From contig CAZBDU010000116.1 in the NCBI GenBank assembly GCA_964490725.1, positions 1 through 15,102 of the forward strand: a stretch of DNA of 15,102 nucleotides, in the 5' to 3' direction. Below the pieces are notes generated by a model. It had not been told where the DNA came from and made no database searches. It saw only the letters and a list, made by a program, of their open reading frames with translations. A program made the translations under genes and the position numbers. Position 1 is the first letter of the stretch; every line of letters begins with the position of its first letter. The DNA is from CAZBDU01 sp964490725 (GTDB lineage: Bacteria; Spirochaetota; Spirochaetia; SZUA-6; DRHE01). Below are positions 6,465 through 13,854 of this stretch, in pieces.

Positions 6465-7511
6465 ATGAAAAAGCTCGTGATCCTGGGCTGCTGTCTTCTG
6501 CTGGCGGCCGCAACCGCCTTCGGGCAGCAGAGTTATGTCATGAAGTTCAGCTGGGTCGATCCTCCCGATCCGTTGGGCCAGTCAACCAGCGGATACGCCG
6601 CCGTGCTGAAGGCGGAAATCGAAAAGCTGTCCGGAGGCCGTATCAAGGTCGAGCTGTATCCCGGCGGGCAGCTCGGCGATCAGCGCTCCTCGGTCCAGCA
6701 GGTGCGAAGAGGCACCATCGAAGCCGCCAATATCAGCTCGGGCGTCCTGGCTTCTCTCTACTATCCCAATCTGGGCATCGTGGACATGCCCTTCTCCTTC
6801 TCATCCCGGGAGGTGGCGCGCCGCGTGTTCGATGGCGAGAACCCCTTCACCAAGAAGCTGATCGCAGACTGCGTTCAGAAGACGGGTATTCGCATCCTGT
6901 CGCTGCAGCCGTTCGGATTCAGGCACCTCACCAACAATGTCAGGCCGGTGCGCAGCCCGGCGGACACGAAGGGGCTGAAGATACGAACGATGGAAATCGT
7001 GCCCCACATGGAGCTGATGAAGTCGCTGGACGCCAACCCGGTCCCGATACCCTTCCTCGAGCTGTACACAAGCCTGCAGACGAAGGTCGTGGACGGCGAG
7101 GAGAACACCCTGCAAAACATCGTGGCGCAGAAGTTCTACCAGGTTCAGAGATACCTGACTCTGGACGGCCATGTGATGGGAGTGGGGGCGACCCTCATCA
7201 ACGAGAAGTGGTTCCAGTCGCTGCCCCAGGACCTGAAGCTGGCCGTAATCGAGGGGGAACGCGTTGCCACGATCACCTATACCGGCCTCGGTGAGCTGCT
7301 CGATACCCTGGCAATGGAGAAGCTCAGGTCGGAGGGCATGGAGATCTATGCTCCCAGCGCCCAGGAAATGAAGAAGTTCCGTGACCAGGCGGTGCCGCAC
7401 GTCCGCAAGTGGATGGAAGGCCAGCTCGGCAAGGCGTTTGTGGCAGAGTATCTCGATGCCATCGACAAGGCCGAGCGCGACCTCCAGTCGGAGGTCGGCG
7501 CGCTTCGTTGA
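6465..7511 (+). CDS. dctP: TRAP transporter substrate-binding protein (DctP family)
   Basis: 348 residues from ATG 6465; GTG 6462 would add one residue, and both lie behind AAAGGAG (6449-6455). The signal peptide is MKKLVILGCCLLLAAATAFG, with cleavage expected before QQSYVMKF. The Cys pair is too close to the N-terminus to be a normal lipobox. The mature protein follows the DctP pattern: LGQSTSGYAAVLKAEIEKLSGG, YPGGQLGDQRS, GFRHLTNNVRPVRSP, then GLKIRTME with the conserved carboxylate-binding Arg at residue 174, and PFLELYTSLQTKVVDGEEN. In this family the Arg forms a salt bridge with an acid substrate, so an organic or sugar acid is expected. It is first in an operon with dctQ, dctM and a LarA homologue and is probably controlled by the divergent FCD regulator. 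Confidence 0.95.
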   Translation: MKKLVILGCCLLLAAATAFGQQSYVMKFSWVDPPDPLGQSTSGYAAVLKAEIEKLSGGRIKVELYPGGQLGDQRSSVQQVRRGTIEAANISSGVLASLYYPNLGIVDMPFSFSSREVARRVFDGENPFTKKLIADCVQKTGIRILSLQPFGFRHLTNNVRPVRSPADTKGLKIRTMEIVPHMELMKSLDANPVPIPFLELYTSLQTKVVDGEENTLQNIVAQKFYQVQRYLTLDGHVMGVGATLINEKWFQSLPQDLKLAVIEGERVATITYTGLGELLDTLAMEKLRSEGMEIYAPSAQEMKKFRDQAVPHVRKWMEGQLGKAFVAEYLDAIDKAERDLQSEVGALR

Positions 7512-7577
7512 CGGCAGGGTGCGGGCCCCTTTCGGTCCGCTCCTCGCCGCTGCGCAGAAACGCCAGTAAGGCAGGGA

Positions 7578-7608
7578 TCCCCGGCCTCCGTGCACAGGAG
7601 GCCGGGGA
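7578..7608 (+). other. Strong stem-loop between dctP and dctQ
   Basis: Arms 7578-7589 (TCCCCGGCCTCC) and 7597-7608 form a perfect 12 bp inverted repeat around the 7-base loop GTGCACA. It lies in the 200-base dctP-dctQ gap, which holds no gene. No U-run follows. The likely role (inference) is mRNA stabilisation or partial termination, so that binding protein exceeds permease. It parallels the stem after the ABC binding-protein gene at 3133-3160. Confidence 0.6.
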
Positions 7609-7711
7609 GTCCCGACCGCCAAACCGCCCGCGGGTCCTGTACGCGGGCTCGAGCGCTACTCATTCCGCCGCAAAGAAGGCCAGAAGAAAGAAGGGAGGCG
7701 AAGGGAAAGGC

Positions 7712-8206
7712 ATGCACAGAAACGTTCTGTACAGGGCGACCCGTTTGGCTGTGGCGGCGCTGCTCGCAATCATGGCCCTCCTCATCCTGAAGGAAGTCAT
7801 TTTTCGGTATGTGTTCGCCGCTCCCGCCTTTTGGACCGAAGAGCTGGCCCGCTATGTCATGTTCTACATGGTGCTCCTGGGCAGCAGCATTGCCATCCGC
7901 GAGGAACGGCATCCGGCGCTTCTCTTCGTAATCCAGAACTTCTCACCGCGCTTTCGCCGCATCTGGCGGATATTCATCGACGTTCTGATCTTCGCCGTCC
8001 TGGTGGCGGTCTTCCGGGAAGGGCTGGTCATGGCGGTGGACGAGATCATCACCAGGACGCCCGCCCTGCGGGTATCTTTCTTCTGGATCTACCTGGCCCT
8101 ACCCCTGGGCTCCCTGCTGATGATGATCCAGATCATCGCGAAGCACGTCTTCGGCAAGGAGAGCACGGCAAGAACCGAAGACGCCTCGGAAGGGAGTGAA
8201 GAGTGA
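7712..8206 (+). CDS. dctQ: TRAP transporter small permease (DctQ family)
   Basis: 164 residues from ATG 7712, behind a purine-rich AAGGGAAAGG. The open frame extends further upstream, but that part is not gene-like and has no membrane character. Four membrane segments are visible at about 8-26, 41-61, 81-103 and 119-143. The DctQ hallmarks include ILKEVIFRYVF and AFWTEELARYVMFYMVLLGSS early on (within residues 22-61), then the REERHPAL turn. The C-terminus is polar (GKESTARTEDASEGSEE). It pairs with the large subunit to form the sodium-coupled membrane unit. The stop overlaps the dctM start by 4 bases (GTGA), which indicates translational coupling. Confidence 0.93.
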   Translation: MHRNVLYRATRLAVAALLAIMALLILKEVIFRYVFAAPAFWTEELARYVMFYMVLLGSSIAIREERHPALLFVIQNFSPRFRRIWRIFIDVLIFAVLVAVFREGLVMAVDEIITRTPALRVSFFWIYLALPLGSLLMMIQIIAKHVFGKESTARTEDASEGSEE

Positions 8207-9498
8207 ACCTTCCCCTTCTGCTGATGCTGGTGGTCTTCGGTTTCTTCATGTTCTTCGGCATGCCGTTGTCGTTCGGAATGCTGCTGAGCTCGGCGATCTA
8301 TCTGCTGGCCGCCGGCAAGCCGCTCTACGTGATGGTGCACCAGATGTTCACCGGGATCGACACCTTCACGCTAATGGCCATCCCGTTCTTCATGCTCGCC
8401 GGCGAGCTGATGGTCTACTCGGGGACCGCCAGCCACCTGCTGGACTTCGCCAACGTGCTGGTGGGTCGCTTTCGCGGGGGACTGGCCTACGTCAACGTCA
8501 TCGCCAGCATGCTGTTCGGCGGCTGCTCGGGCTCGGCCATTTCGGATGTGGCCGGTCTCGGCCCGCTGGAAATCAAGATGATGGAGAAGGGCGGCTACAA
8601 GAAGGGGTTCAGCGTGGCCCTCACGGTGAGCTCGGCCATACAGGGGCCGATCATTCCCCCCAGCATACCTCTCGTGCTGGTGGGAGCCGTGACCGGCACC
8701 TCCATAGGCGGGCTTCTCATCGGCGGGGCCATTCCCGGGGTCCTGGTGGGAGCGGCCCAGGGTATCGTGATCTATTTCGTGGCTCGCCGCAGGAACTTCC
8801 CGCGCTTTCAGAAGAAGCTGGCCTTCCGGGAAATGATCACGGTGGTGCTGCGGGCCATCCCCTTCCTGATGATGCCGATCATCATCCTGGGCGGGATCAT
8901 CGGCGGGATCTTCACTCCCACCGAGGCCTCGGCCGTGGCCGTGGGCTACGGGTTCGTTCTGATCCTGTTGTACCGGCGCATCAAGGTGGATGTGCGCGCC
9001 CTCCTGCGGGTGCTCTTCAACGCCGGGGTGCTTTCCGCCTCGATTCTGATGCTTTCGGCGGCCTCCAACGTTTTCGGCTGGATCCTGGCGACCGAGAAGA
9101 TCCCCGAGATGTTCACGAATCTCCTCCTTTCGATCACGCACAACAAGTACGCGATTCTCCTCATCATCAACGTGTTCCTGCTGGTCTGGGGGATGCTGAT
9201 GGACAGTCTCCCGGCGATCCTCATCCTCGTGCCCATCCTCTCCCCCCTGGCGGCCACCCTGGGGATCCACCCCATCCACTTCGGCGTGGTGGTCACTTTC
9301 AACCTCGTCATCGGGTTGATCACTCCCCCCTATGGCGCTGCGTTGTTCACCGGGTGTATAGTGAGCGGGCTGCCCATGGAAAAGATCGTGAAGGAGATGC
9401 TTCCGTTCATCGTTGCCAGCATCATCATCCTTCTGCTCATCACCTACGTGCCGGCGCTGGTGATGGTTCTGCCCGGTCTCTTCGGGCTGACCACCTGA
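8203..9498 (+). CDS. dctM: TRAP transporter large permease (DctM family)
   Basis: 431 residues, GTG at 8203 overlapping the dctQ stop, with GGGAG upstream. It is a polytopic membrane protein of normal length for the family. The DctM motifs are all present: FFMLAGELM near residue 63, FGGCSGSAISDVAGLG near 105, a QGPIIPPSIPLV stretch near 149, GIFTPTEASAVAV near 236, and LITPPYGAALF near 370. This is the channel subunit of a sodium-dependent secondary importer of acids presented by DctP. It is followed after 35 bases by the LarA homologue, with no terminator seen between them. Confidence 0.96.
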   Translation: MNLPLLLMLVVFGFFMFFGMPLSFGMLLSSAIYLLAAGKPLYVMVHQMFTGIDTFTLMAIPFFMLAGELMVYSGTASHLLDFANVLVGRFRGGLAYVNVIASMLFGGCSGSAISDVAGLGPLEIKMMEKGGYKKGFSVALTVSSAIQGPIIPPSIPLVLVGAVTGTSIGGLLIGGAIPGVLVGAAQGIVIYFVARRRNFPRFQKKLAFREMITVVLRAIPFLMMPIIILGGIIGGIFTPTEASAVAVGYGFVLILLYRRIKVDVRALLRVLFNAGVLSASILMLSAASNVFGWILATEKIPEMFTNLLLSITHNKYAILLIINVFLLVWGMLMDSLPAILILVPILSPLAATLGIHPIHFGVVVTFNLVIGLITPPYGAALFTGCIVSGLPMEKIVKEMLPFIVASIIILLLITYVPALVMVLPGLFGLTT

Positions 9499-9533
9499 AA
9501 GCCTTGAAGGCCGCCGAAAGGAGGGAATCCAAC

Positions 9534-10841
9534 GTGCTGGTTCGCTTGAGTTCTGGGTCCATGCAGGAATCGGTGGAAATCCCCGACCGCAACCTCCTCG
9601 GCATCCTGCGCCCGCCGATGGTTCCGCCTCCGGCGGAGAGCACCGGCCGGCTCATCAGGGAAGCCATTGACTCGCCCATCGGCAGTCCGGCGCTGGACAA
9701 GCTGATCGGCAGCAAATCGAACGTCGTGGTGGTCGTCGACGACATCTTCCGCCCCACTCCTACCAGGGAGATCCTGGAGGTGGTGTACGCAAGATTGAGG
9801 GCTTTGGGGGTCCAGGACCGGAGCTTGACCGTAGTGATCGGCAACGGGCTGCACAGGTTGCCCACCCAGGAGGAGAAAGAGATCATCGTCGGCAGCGAGA
9901 TCCTCCGGAGGCTGCCGGTTCTGGCGAACAACGCCTGGGAAAAGGCCGACTACCAGCAGCTGGGCTCCACGACCAGCGGGACGCCTGTCGAGGTCAAGAC
10001 CTGCCTCGCCCAGGCCGACCTGATCATCACCATCGGGCTGATCAAGTCGCACTCGTTTGCCGGGTTTACCGGCGGGGCCAAGAGCATCATCCCGGCAGTC
10101 TCCAGCAAGGAGACCGTCCTAAGCAACCACCGGTTTGAGTTCATCGAGTATCCACACGGAGTTCTAGGCGACGCGGAGACGAGCCTCCCGCGCCGGGACA
10201 TGGAAGAGGCGGCCCGAAAGCTCCCTGTGTTCATCGTGAACGTGGTGATCAACCGTGACAGGCAGGTCCTGGGAGCGTTTGCCGGAGACGTCGTTGCCGC
10301 CCACAGGAAGGGCGTCGAGCTCTTCAAGAGCTCATATCAGCTCGAGATCCCCGAACAGGCAGACGTGGTCATTCTCGAGGGCTCCTATCCGGCCAGTGCA
10401 AGCCTCTACTTCACCCTTGCCGGCATGGCCGGCATCGTGTCCACCCGCACTCCCCTTGTGAAGAAGGAGGGAAGGGTGATCGTGATGAGCGAGTGCAGCA
10501 ACGGAGTGGGCTCGGACATTGCCGAGGAGCTTTTCGCCAGGCATGGCCTGCCGGAGAAGGTGCTCGAGCACCTCAGGGACAGCGATCCCGTGGAAGGGCA
10601 GTGGGCGGCCCAGCATCTGGCCTCCTATCTGCTGCAAACCGACATCGTACTGGTCACGACCGGGTTGACGCGAGCGAAGAGCGAATCGCTCCTGATGGGC
10701 TACAGCCCGAGCGTGCGGCAAGCGCTCGACGAAGCCTTTGCCGCCTGGGGTGAGAACATCAAGATCCTGGTGGCAAAACACGCGGATTCCCTGATGGCCA
10801 CCGTTTCCCCCTCTCGGGCGGCCCACCCGGCCGGACGCTGA
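9534..10841 (+). CDS. LarA-family nickel-pincer nucleotide-dependent 2-hydroxyacid racemase/epimerase homologue
   Basis: 435 residues from GTG 9534, set by AAAGGAGG 8-9 bases upstream. The open frame continues back through dctM, but that part is an out-of-frame shadow. Comparison with Lactobacillus plantarum LarA (from memory) shows the active site intact. The two catalytic His are His107 (GNGLHR) and His173 (IKSHSFAGF); the cofactor Lys is Lys183 (GGAKS); the Ni-ligand His is His199 (SNH); and Arg73 is in DDIFRPTP. The DHTRP motif of lactate racemase reads DIFRP here, and the C-terminal half is divergent, so the substrate may be another hydroxyacid (inference). The larB, larC and larE genes for cofactor synthesis are not in the window. 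Its position behind TRAP genes suggests it isomerises the imported acid. Confidence 0.88.
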   Translation: MLVRLSSGSMQESVEIPDRNLLGILRPPMVPPPAESTGRLIREAIDSPIGSPALDKLIGSKSNVVVVVDDIFRPTPTREILEVVYARLRALGVQDRSLTVVIGNGLHRLPTQEEKEIIVGSEILRRLPVLANNAWEKADYQQLGSTTSGTPVEVKTCLAQADLIITIGLIKSHSFAGFTGGAKSIIPAVSSKETVLSNHRFEFIEYPHGVLGDAETSLPRRDMEEAARKLPVFIVNVVINRDRQVLGAFAGDVVAAHRKGVELFKSSYQLEIPEQADVVILEGSYPASASLYFTLAGMAGIVSTRTPLVKKEGRVIVMSECSNGVGSDIAEELFARHGLPEKVLEHLRDSDPVEGQWAAQHLASYLLQTDIVLVTTGLTRAKSESLLMGYSPSVRQALDEAFAAWGENIKILVAKHADSLMATVSPSRAAHPAGR

Positions 10842-11011
10842 CCGCAAGTAGGCACCGGGGCCCCGCCGGACACTCCCGACGGCTGCGCGCGGGGCAGCAT
10901 GCGCTCGCACTGGAAGATGGTTCTCACGAGGCTCGAGGATGCCCTCCGGGAGCGGGCTGGTTCCGGCGAGAGCTGACGGCTTGCGGAGGCCGCGGCGGCC
11001 TGCTCCGGACC
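10842..11011. other. Intergenic region between convergent larA homologue and rel
   Basis: 170 bases. A GC-rich inverted repeat AGGCCG/CGGCCT lies near 10985-11000 and might act as a shared terminator, but there is no T-run on either strand. A 25-codon plus-strand frame (10899-10976) has no ribosome binding site and is not called. Confidence 0.4.
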
Positions 11012-13024
11012 TCACGCCCCCACGGTGCGGATGTTGAGCACCGAGGGGATGGTACGCACGCTCTTCAGCACCCGGCGGAAATCTTCCCCGTTGTCCAGCT
11101 CAATGGTGAAGAAGCCCTGCAGCGTCTGAGGTGAGCCCTCTTCGAGCTTGCCCTCGATCAGATTGGCCTGGTGTTTGCGGATCGCCCCTTCGATCTCGGA
11201 GAACAGGTTGGCGCTCAGGCGAGCGGTGACCTGGAAGCGCCGCGTGGCCTTGGGGGAGACGGTCTCCCACTCCACCTCGACGTGCCGCTCGGAGAAGTCG
11301 CGAATGTAGCGCAGGTTGGGGCAGCTGGCGCGGTGCACGATGATCCCCCGGCCGCGGGAGATGTAGCCCACGATGGCGTCCCCGGAGGTCGGCTGGCAGC
11401 ACTGCGCCAGCCGGATCATCATGTTCCGCTCCTCCCCGATGCGAATGCCGATCTTGGAGCGGTCCCGCACCGTGGTCTCAGGCGACTCGGTTTCCTGCGC
11501 CCTGCCTGCACCCTTCCGCCGGCCCATCGCCGGGTGGTCCGCCTTGCCCTTGGCCACGATGTTGCGGTCGATCAGCAGGTCCGGGTCGTTGTGGTTCAGC
11601 CACTGGCGGATCTTGGTGCGCGCCCGGGAGGTGCGGACCTGGCGCAGCCAGTTGAGGTGCGGCCTGGCGCTGGGGGCGGTCATGATCTCGATCGCCTGGG
11701 TGTTCTTCAGCTCTTCCTTCAGCTGGATCATCATCCCGTCGGCCTTGGCGCCCAGGCAATGGTTGCCGATCTCGGTGTGGATGTGATAGGCGAAGTCCAG
11801 CGCCGTGGCTCCCTTGGGCAGCTCCACCACGTCCCCCTTGGGAGTGAACACGTAGATCGAGTCCTTCAGCAGCTCGCGCTTGATCTCCTCGAGAAACTCG
11901 TGGCTGGCCTGGCTCCAGGAGTCCCAGTTCTTCAGCAGGTTGATGATGGTGAGCTGCTCGGGCTTGAACTCCAGGCCGCCGTGGTCCTTCTTGTACAGCA
12001 GGTGAGTGGCGATCCCGTCCTCGGCAGTCCGGTGCATGGCGTGGGTTCGGATCTGAACCTCGATCATCTTACCGCCATAACCCATCACCGTGGTGTGCAG
12101 GCTCTGGTAGAGGTTGCTCTTGGGCATGGCGATGTAGTCCTTGAACCGCCCCTCGATGGGCTTCCAGAGCTTGTGCACGATCCCCAGCAGCTCATAGCAC
12201 TGCCCCTGGGTGTCGCAGAGAATGCGCATCCCCACCAGATCGTAGATCTCGTCCAGGGCTTTGCCCTTCTTCCGCATCTTGTGATAGATGGAGTAGAAGT
12301 GCTTTCCCCGGCCCTCGATCACGATGGGGACCCCCGCCTTGCGGGCCTCCGTCTCGATGGCCTTCTCCATGGCGGCGAGGAACTGGTCCCGGTCCGCCGC
12401 CCGCTCCTCCACGAACCGGCCGATCTGCTCCCACGCCTTCGGGTGCAGCACCCGCAGGGAGAGGTCCTCCAGCTCGTCCTTGATGCGCGAGATCCCGAGC
12501 CTTCCCGCCAGCGGGGCGTAGATCTCCAGGCACTCGGTGGCGATGCGCTTGCGCGCCTGGGACTCCAGGTACTCCAGGGTGCGCATGTTGTGCAGCTTGT
12601 CCGCCAGCTTGATCATGATCACCCGGATGTCTTTCACCATGGCGAAGAGCATCTTGCGGATGGTGGCGGCCTGCTGAACGGACCTGCTCATACCGCGGAT
12701 CACGGAGATCTTGGTGACCCCCTGGACCAGCGCCTCCACCTCCTTGCCGTACTCGCGGCGCAGCTCCTTGCTGGACAGGCCGGTGTCCTCCAGCACGTCG
12801 TGCAGCAGGCCGGCGATCACCGTCTGGTAGTCCATCCCCAGCTCCACCAGGATCGCCGCCACTGCCAGCGGATGGATGAAGAAGGGCTCGCCGCTGGCCC
12901 GCAGCTGATCGTGGTGCAGCCCCTCCGCCCAGCGGGCCGCCGACAGGATCTGCTGCTTTTCCTGCTCCGGGTAGCGCTCCAGGCGGGAGGCGAAGTCGCG
13001 GATGAGCGCCTTTACGTTGGCCAT
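11012..13024 (-). CDS. rel: Bifunctional (p)ppGpp synthetase/hydrolase, RelA/SpoT family
   Basis: 670 residues from ATG 13024, with GAGGG about 7 bases upstream; GTG 13030 is the alternative but lies too close to that site. Domain order is complete. The HD hydrolase covers about 25-180, with HPLAVAAIL and LLHDVLEDT (His75, Asp76, Glu79, Asp80). The synthetase covers about 235-345, with GRFKDYIAMPKSNLYQSLHTTV. The TGS domain is at about 389-448 (IYVFTPKGDVVELPKGAT). The zinc-finger/CC region carries Cys542-Cys543 and GDAIVGYISRGRGI, and a C-terminal ACT domain spans about 596-670. RFKD rather than the EFDD of E. coli RelA, together with the intact HD site, indicates a two-way enzyme. A Gly/Arg-rich linker lies at about 498-520. 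It is somewhat shorter than the usual 720-740 residues. The start overlaps the prmC end by 13 bases, so it is co-transcribed with prfA-prmC. Confidence 0.96.
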   Translation of the reverse strand: MANVKALIRDFASRLERYPEQEKQQILSAARWAEGLHHDQLRASGEPFFIHPLAVAAILVELGMDYQTVIAGLLHDVLEDTGLSSKELRREYGKEVEALVQGVTKISVIRGMSRSVQQAATIRKMLFAMVKDIRVIMIKLADKLHNMRTLEYLESQARKRIATECLEIYAPLAGRLGISRIKDELEDLSLRVLHPKAWEQIGRFVEERAADRDQFLAAMEKAIETEARKAGVPIVIEGRGKHFYSIYHKMRKKGKALDEIYDLVGMRILCDTQGQCYELLGIVHKLWKPIEGRFKDYIAMPKSNLYQSLHTTVMGYGGKMIEVQIRTHAMHRTAEDGIATHLLYKKDHGGLEFKPEQLTIINLLKNWDSWSQASHEFLEEIKRELLKDSIYVFTPKGDVVELPKGATALDFAYHIHTEIGNHCLGAKADGMMIQLKEELKNTQAIEIMTAPSARPHLNWLRQVRTSRARTKIRQWLNHNDPDLLIDRNIVAKGKADHPAMGRRKGAGRAQETESPETTVRDRSKIGIRIGEERNMMIRLAQCCQPTSGDAIVGYISRGRGIIVHRASCPNLRYIRDFSERHVEVEWETVSPKATRRFQVTARLSANLFSEIEGAIRKHQANLIEGKLEEGSPQTLQGFFTIELDNGEDFRRVLKSVRTIPSVLNIRTVGA

Positions 13025-13854
13025 AGGCACGCCCTCGCCACCCGCTCGCGGCCGGCCAGGTCGTGTGAGAGCTCGATGTCCGAGAAGCCCTCCGCCTCGA
13101 GCAGGGCGGCGACCGCCGGCATCTGGGAGGGGGAGGCCTCCAGGAGGAGGCTGCCCGGGCGGCGCAGCCTGGTGGGGGCCTGCCGAACCAGCCGCCGGAT
13201 GAGCCGCAGCCCGTCGGCCCCTCCATGCAGGGCCGCCTCCGGCTCAGGCCAGCCCACCTTGCGCATAGCCTCCACCTCGGCCTCCGTGAGGTAGGGCGGA
13301 TTGGCGGTGATCAGGTCGAAGGGGCCGGCAACCCCTTCCAGGCAGTCAGAGAGGCTGAAGGGCAGCGGGTAGCCCAGCAGGCGGCGGCTGTTGGCCTCGA
13401 AGACCTCCCCTGCCTCCGGCGAGAGGTCCGAGGCGGAGACCTCCACCGCCGGGCAATGGTGCTTCAGCGCAATCGCCACGCAGCCGCTGCCGGTGAACGC
13501 GTCATGCACGTCCCGAATGCGACGCGTGGCGGCCAGCCGCAGCGCCTGCTCCACCAGCGTCTCCGTGTCCGGCCGCGGCACCAGCACCCGCCGGTCCACC
13601 AGGAACTCCAGGCTGTAGAACTCCTTGCGCCCCCGGATGTAGGAGACGGGAAGGCCGGCACAGCGCTGCTCCAGGAGGCGCCGGTAGTCCCGGTAGCGTT
13701 CCTCCTCCAGCGGCTCCGGCAGCGAAGCGAACAGCTTCTCCTTGGACAGTCCCAGGGCCTCCGCCAGCAGCACCGTGGCATCCAGGAAGGGGGTGTCCAC
13801 CTCCGCGTAGAAGAGAATCGACTGCGCTTCGCGCAGGGCGGTCTGAACGGTCAT
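13012..13854 (-). CDS. prmC: Peptide chain release factor N5-glutamine methyltransferase
   Basis: 280 residues, ATG at 13854 overlapping the prfA stop as ATGA. PrmC methylates the Gln of the GGQ motif in release factors using S-adenosylmethionine. The N-terminal helical domain (1-80) is followed by RGRKEFYSLEF, VLVPRPDTETL (91-100) and the catalytic NPPY at 185-188. The length is typical. One oddity is that the SAM-binding motif I, normally D-x-GTGSG, reads DAFTGSG (118-124), with Phe in place of the first Gly; the codon is TTC and the frame is sound. Its substrate RF1 is encoded immediately upstream, a widely conserved pairing, and rel follows with a 13-base overlap. Confidence 0.95.
   Translation of the reverse strand: MTVQTALREAQSILFYAEVDTPFLDATVLLAEALGLSKEKLFASLPEPLEEERYRDYRRLLEQRCAGLPVSYIRGRKEFYSLEFLVDRRVLVPRPDTETLVEQALRLAATRRIRDVHDAFTGSGCVAIALKHHCPAVEVSASDLSPEAGEVFEANSRRLLGYPLPFSLSDCLEGVAGPFDLITANPPYLTEAEVEAMRKVGWPEPEAALHGGADGLRLIRRLVRQAPTRLRRPGSLLLEASPSQMPAVAALLEAEGFSDIELSHDLAGRERVARACLWPT

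Noticed and set aside
6492..6503. ILGC-C as a lipobox in the TRAP binding protein
   Set aside because: The Cys is only about 9 residues from the N-terminus, and a full hydrophobic core with an AFG-QQ type cleavage site follows.
8196..9533. Open frame running from dctM into the LarA gene, suggesting an 881-residue fusion protein
   Set aside because: The first ~445 codons are an out-of-frame shadow of dctM (low-complexity Arg/Gly/His-rich translation). A clear AAAGGAGG and GTG at 9534 mark the real start.
10899..10976. 25-codon plus-strand ORF between larA homologue and rel
   Set aside because: There is no ribosome binding site, it is too short to judge, and it lies in a convergent gap.
11171..13294. 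707-codon plus-strand frame opposite rel and prmC
   Set aside because: It is antisense to two unmistakable genes; long antisense frames are expected in GC-rich coding DNA.
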